This document shows, piece after piece, positions 53,892 through 64,000 of a DNA stretch of 64,000 nt; the stretch's first letter is position 1; each line of letters starts with the position of its first letter. The DNA is from Uranotaenia lowii (Eukaryota > Arthropoda > Insecta > Diptera > Culicidae): assembly GCF_029784155.1 (NCBI RefSeq), contig NC_073691.1, positions 62,199,746 to 62,263,745 on the forward strand, given 5' to 3'. The notes below the pieces were generated by a model. It had not been told where the DNA came from and did not search any database. It saw only the letters and a program-made list of their open reading frames with translations. Both the position numbers and the translations under genes were made by a program.

Positions 53892-53990
53892 CAAAAAAAA
53901 AACATAGTGAGAATCAAACTCACTGCGACATATAATCTCGGCTTTCTAATGCGATATCTTATCCAGTGCACCATCGATTCGGTTAGCAAA
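53892..53990 (-). repeat. tRNA-like sequence, probable SINE head
   Basis: On the minus strand: A-box-like TGGTGCACTGGATAAGATA (about 53950-53972), B-box-like GAGTTTGATTCTC (about 53910-53922), then a T run at 53892-53900. Arms do not form a full tRNA. It may be a SINE or tRNA pseudogene; target duplications were not found. Confidence 0.6.
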
Positions 53991-56794
53991 CGAAAGATTA
54001 CTATCATAGTCCTTCTGCCACCGCAGATTACAAATAAAAACGCACTACATTGGCCGTCAGCCGTTTGGCCGGTGTTTTTTTTTTTTTTCATATTTTCCGT
54101 TTTTTAAGGGAAAAGGATTAGTATGGAAGGGGAATGGGGTAGAGCTAAGGCCTTACAATTCTTAGGAGCTTTTCATCAACATGCCCTCTAGCCTAAAATT
54201 TCAACACCTATCAAGCTTTCTTCTATTGGCGCGCTAATGCATGTCTATCCACCTTTCTTTCATATTATATACAAATAAATTTCTCTTTATAGTTTCATCC
54301 CACCGAAAATGCCATCTAAAATTTCGGATTATAAATATAAAATTTCAAAATAATGTGTAGGAATCAAGGATATAACAGAAAATGTTTAGCATGACTTGTT
54401 TGTCTCCAACAAAAACTGTGGAGCTTGAAATAGTTCTTCCGAGGTCTACTCTATATAAATTATAATAAAGTATATACTTCATAGTATGTTTTCTTACAAT
54501 TTCAATTTGCTGCGCCCCTGATTCACACCGTGACATCCAAACTAACTAACGGTCGGAAAATGATATCCCAGTCATAAAGCAGACCGAAAGGAATAAGGAA
54601 TGGGTTCTACTATCACATATCGCGCTATCTTTCCCTTTTCGCTGGAAAAGAAAACAGAAACAGAAAAAACTCAAACGCAAGGACAGTTGAGGATAACGCG
54701 GTTTGAAGGTGCAAAATCACCATCATCCGCCCATCACCCATTGCCGTTAGCCGCGCTGACGTGATAATGGCTTTTGACAGTTTGTATATATGGCGATCCT
54801 GTCTCGGGGAAAAGTCAAACCCGATGGGGCGTTAAATTGTGTGGCCCATTAACATTTTCGACACCTCGTTGTCTTTCGTTTTCCTTATGCGAGTGATATG
54901 TTTTTTTTTTTGGTTTTTCCTCACCCGATTCCGATTCGCGTTGAGGAAGGTTTACGATGACGTAAAGAGTTCCGGAGCGAACGCTGCGGAAAATGAGTGC
55001 GATAGGCAATATCAAATTTCCTGCATTGATTTACGATTCTCCTTACTTTAATCACTGTAAGACTAGAGTGAGAGTGGTGATTTCGCAGTTGTTGATTTTG
55101 GCAAAATCAGAGAGGTTAAAGCTATTCAAAGTTTGAAATTTTTTTCAAGCATTGGATTTTAAAGAGTTCAACAACACTTGGAAAATTTAACATTTCTAAA
55201 ATTTGTTGAGTCTAACAAACATATCAGTAACTTTTTTTTCTCGGTATTATAATCCAGCTAAGGTTGATGAACTATCGGGAAAAATGGGTCAAATTGCAAA
55301 ATTGACTTTTCACCGGGCAACATAATCGATTCGAAGGTGTGCCTCCCGTGGTTTTTATACAATATCTTATGGAATAGGGAAGAAAGGCAATCATCGATCA
55401 ATAATCGTTGTGGTTTTGCCCATTCGATTTCAACCCTAGGATAGAAAAAAAATCGACCAAAACCTGTGTAATCGTTCCGATTCGATTTGTGGCAGGTCCA
55501 CTTTTGAATGGATTCATAAAAATTCAAAGTTCATTTATCAACCCACCTACTCGGCATTAAATCCGTAACAACAACACCACACTGAAGAAAACCTTCACGT
55601 AACATAAACATTCCATTGCCCTTGGTCGGAGTAATTACGATTTATTGATATCTGCCCGAAAGTGGACAGTCACCTAAAATAACAGCTGACTGAGAGCCGC
55701 GACAGGCAGCCATTCCCTTTCCTTTGGCTGGCAGCCGTCCAAATGCAACCGGAGATTGGGGATAAAATTAACGAAAATCAAAATTTTTTACACCAAGGCC
55801 GGATGTTTGATCTGGAGCCGCAGCATTAAGGATCAAAATGGATCGAAAGCTGACACAACACAAACGATAATGTACGCGCGGGTTGATGTTAACTCAAGGC
55901 TGGTGATGATAATCGATCGAGGATTTACGAACAATTTAGTTTTTTTTTTTCGGAATCCTGTAACTTTACAGGGTTTCGGGGTATGGTATGGAGTTCTCGA
56001 CCAAATTTGCTCCAATACTTTCTATTGAATTTTTTATGGCAGTATACTGCCGTTCCAAGCGGAACTGTCCCATGTGACTTTTGGGTCATTTTTACTTTGT
56101 TGCTGGAAACGGTCTCTTTTAGTGTTAACTTTCGAATAAAGCACAAGCTAGTATACTTTGTTCTAAACTTATACGAGATTTTCATCAAGGATGTTGTCTC
56201 TATGTTGATATTTCTATGCAAGAAAGTCACAATAGAGAAAATTATATGAAACATGCAATTTTTTTCAAAAAAGTCTGTTAAGACGAGCTTAAACTTAAAT
56301 TGTTATTCATTGAAAAGGATACTCAAATAGAGGGTGGTGGAAGAACGAAGACCTTAATGATTTACTTAGAAAATTTTTCTCCAACACTTTTTGGTAAGCA
56401 CTACTTACAAGATTGATACTCAACTACATACATTTTTACAAACAAAAAGGAACGTATTACTCAAATTACGGTTCAACTTGTTTTTTTGTAAAAAGTAGAA
56501 ACTTTTCGAGCTTTTAGAATGATAGAAAAAGTGTAGCCGTGTGACAGTTTTTCGTAGAACTAGCATTGATATGTGTTCTGATTCTACGCAGAAGTGTCAC
56601 ACGAAGCATTTTTGGCTCTAATATTCCATTTGTTGTAGGAAATGTAATTTTATGGAAGAAAACATCGTAAAATAATGAACTTAAACTGTTCACTTCGAAA
56701 AAACTATCGTTGGATTTTTAGTGTGAGGGGAAAATAAGAAATCATGCTGAAACATCAACTTAGCATAAGATTGCTAGAAGTTCTCCCGTACGTA
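53991..56794. other. Intron, with two non-repetitive islands
   Basis: 54530-55060 and 55240-56050 are complex, less AT-rich, non-repetitive DNA; the remainder is AT-rich. No exon of the integrin gene found. The open frames at 55756-56028 (+) and 55258-55527 (-) match no family. Confidence 0.4.
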
Positions 56795-57165
56795 TTTCGG
56801 GCATTCGATTTCCAAATGTTCAAACCAAAATCCGGCAATACCCGAGATAATTAGACAAACATCTAGGAATTATTCAACAAAAATCAAGAAAAAAACATTT
56901 GAATCAATTTCCCAAAAAATCGTTCATGGTTATTTGAATAAACCTTGCTTTAAAAATTTCATTTTTTGGCGACAAAAATTAGAATTATAATTTTGAAATT
57001 TGAATTTTTTATTTAATTTTCAAAAAAAAAATGTGAACGAATCCGGACAAAATCAGAATATTTTAAAACAAAAATTTAGGCAACCGGGCCGGGCTGAACC
57101 TTCCCAAATCTTTTTTTATTAAATATTCGGGCAAGACCAGGTAAAACTAGGTAATTTATCAGCTA
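56795..57165 (-). mobile_element. hAT-type MITE (CCCGG family), decayed copy
   Basis: Inverted relative to 33910-34365: GGGCATTCGATTTCCAAATG, CAATACCCGAGATAATTAG, 'gaataaatccggacaa'-like and GCAACCGGGCCGGGCTGAAC words in family order, then TATTCGGGCAAGACCAGGTA. No clean inverted ends remain. Confidence 0.7.
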
Positions 57166-58679
57166 AATTTTGCTGAATTGATTTTAACTTACAATAAGTT
57201 TTGTTTTGAATAAAGCCTTCGATTTCGAAAAAAAATTCCAAAAACAAATCCAATTTTCAAAAATAAAAGTAAAAAATTAAAATTTTACGGTTCGAATCAG
57301 ATTTATGCAAACTCTACCCTATTTAGTTGAAGATTTGAGTAAAAATGTCTTGGAAAAACTGCAATATTATTAATGTTGAAAAATACGCAAACGCAAAACA
57401 AATAGAATTCTTTGCACTTTCTTTGGAAGAAGATATGTACATGATTCTTTATCATCAATTATTTTCCATTAAAAATCTTTTCCTGTAGATGTTTTTTTAA
57501 ATAAGTTTTTCATAAAACAAAACTTGCAAAATAAACTCAAATTCTACTTAGTTTTTGTCATTTTCAGCTGAGTTGTGCAAACGAACTGACTTTGGTTAAA
57601 TTTTAAAATCGAACTAACAATCAGAATTACCTGTGATCTTTTTAATTAAAATTCTAATTTGAATTTCTTATCGAAAAAGTCCTCTTCATAGTTTTATTTT
57701 GATTAAAGAACTTATTTACGAGCGGAATCTGAATCTGAACTTTGAACCTGAATTCCAAATTTGAATTTTCAATCTGTTTCGGAATTTCAATAGGTTTTCT
57801 GAAATGTACAAAAACGGTTTCTGAATTAAGAAATATGAGCCGATTATTGAAATCAGTTTCAGAGCCCTCAATCATGAATCAATTAGTTTAATTAGGATGT
57901 TTTGGGTTTCAATGACCAATCTTTATTTCAATTATGTATTTCTGAAAATCTAAATAAAAATAAAAGTTTCGAATGGTGAATCTATATCGCCATTCTGTAG
58001 CTTTATTATGTTTTAATTTTGCATATGACTTCAAAGTAAAAAAAAGACAACATATTTGCTAAAAGTAAAAAAAAAAAATGTGATCTTCGGATATCATGAA
58101 TCAAATTATGGAGGAAATGTGATACCAAATTTAAACGAGGATTTAAAACACATCTTTTTATTTCAATTTTTAATGATGAATCGAACTGAAAATAACTGAA
58201 CTGAAAAATGGATAGATATTTGAAAGAATAAAAAAACAAATACAATTTCGATTTTGATTATAAGGAACCAGAATCTCTGAAATCTGTTAAATCTTATCAA
58301 TAATTTTGTATTCAACAAGTGAGAAAATATTGAAATACTGTAGGTGAATTCTGAACCTGGTATTAGTTTCAGAACGAAAAGTGAAATCTTTCCTTTTGAA
58401 GACCCTAATAAACCCTCTTTCGCATCAATTTTTTTAATAGACGTTCCTGAAAACCCTATCAAAAGCCTCTTTTGCGGTCTAGAGTGTACATTTTGCACTT
58501 CCGACAAAAAATCGTGGTGTCAATACTCTGCGCTGCGAATTTTCAATATATTGTTATGCCAATTTGAAAAAAATATGCATTTGTATAACTTTTATAATGT
58601 AACTGAGACAACTTCGGAACCAAATGACGTTAAAGCAATTGGTGTATAAAAATAATTCTGAGAATTATGTTTCACATTA
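57166..58679. other. AT-rich non-coding DNA
   Basis: Includes a degenerate run of GAATCTGAA/TTTGAATT words at 57650-57860. No gene. Confidence 0.4.
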
Positions 58680-59335
58680 AAATGCAAAATGAAAAAAAAA
58701 ACATAACTAAAAATCAAAGAAAAAAAGCCAATAAGCTCCAGAAAATACAAAACTGAAATATAAAAGGACACGGAAAATAAAAACAAAAACAACACAAGCA
58801 AAAACAGAAAAAAAAATCATATAAAAAATTAAAAGACTGAAACACGCACAACAAACAAAAGCAACAAAAAGATTCATAGGAATACAAAAAAAATCATAAA
58901 AGTAAAAAAGACAGAAAGATTATAAACACAAAAGGATAAAAAAGACTAGAGAAATTAATCTAAAATAAGAATAAAATACCACAAAAACAAAAAATGAGAA
59001 AAAAAGACACAAAACGAACAAAATATCAGAAGAACCACAAAAGACACAAAACGAAAGCTAGAAGACATAAAAAGATAGGAAAACTAAATAAATAACCAAA
59101 AAAATAATGAAAAAGCAATAACAAGAGTCATAGAATACACACAGACATAATACACAAAAACATAAAAGTCACTAGAAAAAAAAATCAAAATCAAAACGAA
59201 CACATAATTTAAAAAAAACGAAAGAAACAAAAAAGACACAAAATGGGAAGTCTCATAAAAGACACAAAAAGAAACAAAATACATATAAAAAAATACAATG
59301 AGACAAAAAGGGCACAACAAAACACAAAAAGAGGT
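58680..59335. repeat. A-rich low-complexity tract (AAAAGACACAAAA words)
   Basis: About 650 bp in which the plus strand is mostly A with AC, AG and AGAC interruptions; AAAAGACACAAAA and AAAACAAAAA words recur irregularly. T is rare on this strand. Its reverse complement resembles a scrambled form of the GTCTTTTTT array. Confidence 0.8.
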
Positions 59336-59799
59336 ATTAAAAATCTTTAGCTTCAGCCGGAAGTCTCAAATTGGCACTGCTAGACCTGATGAGGTTGTTT
59401 AAACTTGCGCCGGAAGAGAGTTGAAAATAAGTCATTTTTGGATCTTAGTTTTAAAAATTATTAAAAAAAATATAATTGCAACAAATCTACAAAGTTAAAA
59501 TGTAAACTTTACAAACCAAATTAAGAACTTTTTTGATGAATTTATCCTATATATATTTTTTTTGATATTTTTTCTCAAATTCCTACTTAAGCTTCAATAC
59601 AAATTCCCCTGATTTCAAGTCTTGCATTTCATCACGAAAGGAATGACAATATATTTCTAAGAAGTTAGGAAAATTGGTTATAAATTATGAGAAAAATTAT
59701 GAGAGCTTATAAATTGAGTTAAAGATAGATGTTATCTTGTCGACGAAATAAACTGAAGATTTTTTTCCGTTCAAAGATCACTAAATATTTTAAATCAGG
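59336..59799. other. AT-rich spacer
   Basis: No gene or clear repeat end. Confidence 0.4.
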
Positions 59800-60180
59800 A
59801 GTAAGCCTGTTTAGGTCAAATGGTTAGAAACCCTGTTAAATAGTAAAGTTTGAAGAAAACTTTAAAATGGGAACAGTGGGAGGGCCTAGGGAATTGTTTG
59901 AAGGTTAAATTTGATTTGTTTCTTGGAGCTATAATTTTTAAGCAATGTTTATAAATTTTTACCCTAAAGTTTTTTGCAGCACCATTGTCCATCTTTCGAT
60001 TAAAAATGTTTTTGAAAGGAGCAGTAAAATAGCAGTTTGGCCTTAACAAAAAATATTGTAATTGATGTTTGTATGCCTTTTTTGCTAAATAGAACCAAAA
60101 CAATTATATTCAAGATCTTGAGATACGTTAAAACCCTGCTTATCAAAGTTACCCCGAAACAAGAACTCTGGTTTTGAGAT
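59800..60180. mobile_element. Diverged relative of the 19.9-kb MITE
   Basis: Parallel to about 20260-20600: GAGTAAGCC..T, TGGTTAGAAACCCT.TTAAAT versus TGGATAGCAACCCTATCAAAT, TTTGAAGAAAA, TGCAGCACCATTG versus TGCAGCATCATTG, and AAAGTTACCCCGAAA near 60145 versus AATGTTACCCCAAA at 20586. Outer ends are not clear. Confidence 0.65.
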
Positions 60181-61005
60181 AGACATTCAATTGTAGCCAC
60201 TCATGTTGCCACTTGTTAAATATCCTGAAATCAATCATCATACTCCGCTCCTCAGTGAGTGTCTTAAAAATTTAAGGTGTTAAGAAAAAGCAACTTTTCC
60301 AAAATATTGAAAAACGAATAAAAAAAGATAACGAAGTTCCCCTAGTTCACGGTTCCTACCACTTTAATCAAACAAAATATAAAAAAGTAGATTTTTTCCT
60401 AACTCCAAACAATTGAAAAAGTGATAAAAATATTTATTAAAAAAATCTGATCAAAAACGTACGCATCTAAGATTCTGCTACTGTTTATGTATTTATATTT
60501 GTTAACGATACCTTTAAGTGAAACGCTGTTAACCCTCTAAAACTCGAATTCTTTTTCGCTGAAAAATTCACAGAAGCTTAGTGTTATGATTACAAACAAC
60601 TAGGTATTATTCTACGAAAAACTTAATAAATTAAGAAAAAATTTGACAATTTTCAAAACAATTCATAACTTGACTTTCAGTACTTATTCGGTTGTAGGTT
60701 TTACACACTTCAACTATTTTTTCCTAAATTTTGAACAAATTATCACTAAACCATAGTTATTTTTTTGAGCAGTTTTTGCTCGAATTGTTTCACAATTAAC
60801 TGAGATATTTCAACTTATATGAAAAGTAAATATTGTGCATATTTCAAATTGTTGTCGTTCTTCCCCTACCCCGCCCTTAGACAGGGTTTATGTTTCATCT
60901 CTACTTTCTATCTTAGAATTTTTCTCTTCAAAAAATCTATCCAGAATGGTGGTAACTCTTTGACCTCAATCATTTTTTTAGATCGAAAAACACATCGATC
61001 AAGGA
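60181..61005. other. AT-rich non-coding DNA
   Basis: No recognised feature. The 91-codon frame at 60819-61094 overlaps the next MITE end and has no domain. Confidence 0.4.
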
Positions 61006-61918
61006 TGCTAGGGGGAAGGGTTCCTAAATGGGCCTATCGGGTTAAATGCGCCTACGGCCGTTTGACGAAATGGCTGACAAGACAACATATCTAATCAATG
61101 CATTTTGAGGGTGATACGCTTTGAACATAAGGCAAGAATGAATTTTATGAATAAGCCAACTCAAAAAAATTTAAAAATTCATACAAGGTTTTGATACCTT
61201 TTAATGTAATATTTTGACTTTTTAAAATTATACGTAAAGAAGCTCAAAACAAAAAGTTGGGTGGTTTTTGTTTGTTATTCAAATGAACCTTAGAAGTAAA
61301 ACAAATTTAAGCTTTTATGATGGTTTCATAATGATGGGAAAGTGGAATAAGAGAGTGTTTTTGTAAGCCCCCATCATGTTTGTAAAATGCCGCTACTCTA
61401 AAATAACAGGTTAAATAGAATAAATATATGACTTCAAATCTAAGCTCTAATTTACATCTTAAAAGCAAACCGAAGATCTCAAAACAGATTTGAAAAAAAT
61501 TATCTTAGGAATGAAATTCCTCCATATGATGGCAACCCTAATTTTTGTTTATTCTATTAAATTACAAAAGACATACATTTTTTATAAAACTTCAGCTTTT
61601 ACGTATGATTGTTATCAGTTTCTAGCATTTCCAATGAAATTATACGTAAGTATTGCAAAAAAAAACAGAAATTTTACCTAAAGCATAAATAGGCGCGTTT
61701 AGCCCGCACGGTTTGAGGATCGGCAATTTTGACAACAGTTATAATAAAATCAATTTCTCAAAAATGGAAGGAGATTTCAACAAAAAAATTACTCCAATGT
61801 ATAGAAAACAGATGTCTGCTCATGTGTATATAGTTTTTGTACACATATTCAATGTAATATTTGTTTAAATCAGTATTCTGCTTAATAGGCGCATATAGCC
61901 CGCTTCTCCCCTACTGAT
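61006..61918. mobile_element. MITE with 'GGGGAGAAGCGGGCTATATGCGCC' style ends
   Basis: The right end, on the minus strand, reads AGTAGGGGAGAAGCGGGCTA then TATGCGCCTATTAAG (61885-61918). The left end at 61006 reads GCTAGGGGGAAGGGTTCCTA with CGGGTTAAATGCGCCTACGG about 20 bp further in. An internal echo, TAGGCGCGTTTAGCCCG, lies near 61689. AT-rich, non-coding interior of about 900 bp. Confidence 0.6.
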
Positions 61919-63039
61919 GCAACCAAATTGATTATTTTTTGGAAAATATGTCAATTTACAATTTACTTTTGTTTTTAAGCTTTACTTAACTGTTACTTTT
62001 GACAACTGATTGATTGATAGTTTTTAGTAACTTACTAAAATATGTTCAAAGAAATCATTTGGCGATAAAAAGTTTTAGAACCAACTATTCGATGAGGTTT
62101 TATGACTATTTTATTATACCCCGTCTATAGGCGGGGTTGGGCACTAGAGGGATAAATTCAAAATTGATAATTTTTAAGTATATGTAATTACACAAATGAA
62201 TAAAGCTTTGTGCTTCGATTGACATCATGATTAACTTTAATAAACCAGTTTTGACGTTTATGCAGCTAACCTTGAGCAAACTTGAAGTTCATCCTCAGTT
62301 ATTACAACAACTTCATTTATAATGTTTTTTAAGTTATTTACTGCACTCATACAGACCAAGTATTTCAATTAACTCATGTTTTAACAAAACTATGTTAATG
62401 GTAAGGAACGTCTCGGATTACACATTTGGATACATTGACAAACGATTTGGATACATTGAAGTCAAACAAGTGTGACACATCGTTGAAGACATGGCAACAT
62501 CGATTAAATTGATGATTTTTTCAAAAAACTGTTCTGCTTCTAGGTTGCTAAAATGTGGTTTGGTTGCGTTGAGGCGTACAAACTCAAGCTTGTGAGCAAT
62601 TGTGGACAGTCAACAGTGTTTGTCAGGATGTATACAAACATTCGTTGCAAATATGTATATATATTCTTCTTTAGCCCAGAGACGTTATAGAAAGAATAGC
62701 ACACCTTTGTGGGTATCGTGGTAGACTTACGGATTCTCGTAGTTCGATTCATTCGATGTGAACAGAGTAGTAGGATGCCCAAACTAGTGCCACTTCACTT
62801 CAATGAACAGAATACTGTCTCGAGAGCTTATGCGTCCTCAAAGCTCAAAGTGTTTCGTCTCAGGAATCCAAACAAAGCGAAGGCCAATCAAAAAGAACAA
62901 GAGCTTCTGATCAAAGGTTGCTCCTGGATGCTTAGTGATGACAACTCTTTCAAGTGAGGTGCTACCAAAAGCGTAATCGAAGGCCAATGAGGTTCTGGTA
63001 TTAAAAAAGCTGATACACTAGCACTTATCGGCGTTTACT
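61919..63039. other. Non-coding DNA, partly complex
   Basis: 61919-62680 is AT-rich. 62700-62990 is more complex and holds an 82-codon frame (62709-62957, +) rich in Lys and Gln near its end, which I cannot assign; it may be a retroelement scrap. Confidence 0.35.
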
Positions 63040-63130
63040 TAAAGCCATCAGATCGTGGCCTATAGGATAGCGTCCTTGTCTTCTAAGCCAACGGTCATGA
63101 GATCAAATCCCGGTCGTGAAATAACTTGGC
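63040..63130 (+). repeat. tRNA-Arg-like sequence, probable SINE head
   Basis: A-box-like TGGCCTATAGGATAGCG (about 63057-63073), a tRNA-Arg-like middle (GTCTTCTAAGCC), and B-box-like GAGATCAAATCCC (about 63100-63112). The acceptor stem does not close, so not a functional tRNA gene by eye. Confidence 0.6.
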
Positions 63131-63299
63131 ATACATAGTATGATAAAGATTTGTAGGAATGCTAGCCGGGTATACCTTGGGATTGTACGCCTCAATGATG
63201 CAGCACATTCATGTGGACAGATCTTTTCAAGGGAACTTAGATAGCACTTGGAGATCCAACCTAGATATGTGTGTGCTCGTAGTATACTGTTTACTGATG

Positions 63300-63485
63300 T
63301 CTTCTTAAAGCACAGCATAGTCCACTCTCCAGTCAACGATTCTGTAGATTTTCAAATCATCTGCAAACAGTAGTTTTGGCGGTGGAAGGAAAGTCGCTAG
63401 ATCCTTCATGAAAATCACGAAGATAAGCGGTCCTAAGTGACTTCCCAGCGGAACATCAGACGGCATATCGAAATCAGTAAAGCTT
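63300..63485 (-). pseudogene. Jockey-type reverse transcriptase fragment
   Basis: On the minus strand it reads GVPLGSHLGPLIFVIFMKDL (about 63405-63465), then KLLFADDLKIYR with the catalytic ADD (about 63345-63380). These are the standard RT motifs of a Jockey-group element. Short fragment, ends unclear. Related to the 14.8-15.3 kb fragment but covers the region after it. Confidence 0.85.
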
Positions 63486-64000
63486 AGTTATTTTAGAAAT
63501 GGGACAGTTACGAATGCGTGAATCTCAAAAACCATTCGTTTGATTTAAATACTTCCTATAAAGAAAATGGAGGTCTTATGATAATTCATAAAAAAATCAA
63601 CAAAATTTTTTTATCGATTTTTGTAAGAAAAAAATCTACTTTATTCTTGGTACCTTCCATCGGCCGGCGCACACTTTTTCCATTCATGATATTGATCAGT
63701 TTTCATACTTATACTTCGTGTAATCTGAATTTTAGATTGCTACATCCTTCTCCTTCAATTGCTGCTACTTTTCGGTCCAATACTTCTCTTAAAAAAACTG
63801 AGGGCAATTTAGTGGATACAGCTGTTTCGAAATTAACAAAACTTGATTGTTTTTGAGCCACTTTAAAGCGTTTTAAATGCAATTTCTGCTGGCAAACTGA
63901 CAATAACGAGGTAAAACCATCATAAGATTGTACTTAAAGTATAATCGGTACGTATAGATCGTAGGTTGCGAAGGGCAAATTCGTTTTGGAAACTTGTTGT
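63486..64000. other. Non-coding DNA to the window end
   Basis: AT-rich; the 112-codon frame at 63518-63856 (+) has no recognisable domain. No repeat ends identified. Confidence 0.4.

Noticed and set aside
53892..53990. Functional tRNA gene
   Set aside because: A- and B-box-like words are present but acceptor and other stems do not pair; the same holds for 7018-7084 and 63040-63130.

Overview
The window reads as nuclear DNA of a mosquito, probably culicine. It is AT-rich and packed with transposons, including three copies of the DD37E branch of the IS630/Tc1/mariner transposases known from mosquitoes, a Bel/Pao LTR retrotransposon, RTE-, Jockey- and I/LOA-type non-LTR retrotransposons, and many small non-autonomous elements.

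The one host gene I recognise is an integrin alpha subunit of the alpha-PS2 (Drosophila inflated) type on the minus strand. Two short exons are visible: 32117-32246 (130 nt) and 1023-1084 (62 nt). Both have good splice sites, their codon phases match, and together they cover one stretch of the ligand-binding beta-propeller. The intron between them is 31,032 bp. No other exon of the gene was found, so the flanking introns run out of both ends of the window (over 1 kb downstream, over 31 kb upstream). Almost everything else here is intron content.

Layout. 1-4700: last exon seen, then AT-rich intron. 4.7-12.9 kb: decayed RTE-like element, a fold-back element with tRNA-like arms, a duplicated non-coding block and DD37E copy 1. 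12.9-18.3 kb: DD37E copy 2 with a MITE inside it, a Jockey-type RT fragment, a hAT MITE and DD37E copy 3. 19.9-20.8 kb: a MITE. 20.9-31.8 kb: a four-level nest, in which a hAT-like element was hit by an I/LOA-type non-LTR element (176-bp target duplication), that by a Bel/Pao element (5-bp target duplication, LTRs with no difference seen), and that by a 58-nt poly(A)-tailed retroposed sequence that breaks the gag-pol frame.

Upstream of the 32-kb exon: non-repetitive DNA, a hAT MITE with perfect 8-bp duplications (33.9 kb), a tRNA-derived SINE (38.9 kb), a 2.2-kb array of a 9-bp unit (40.4-42.6 kb), a Penelope-like remnant (47.1-47.7 kb), a palindromic composite satellite (48.8-50.7 kb), a 2-kb fold-back element (50.9-52.9 kb), a non-LTR 3' end (53.4 kb), a tRNA-like SINE, more MITEs, and a second Jockey-type RT fragment at 63.3 kb. 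Several 0.5-1.5 kb islands are non-repetitive and less AT-rich, and are the best candidates for intronic regulatory DNA. Identities, boundaries and repeat relationships were judged by eye.
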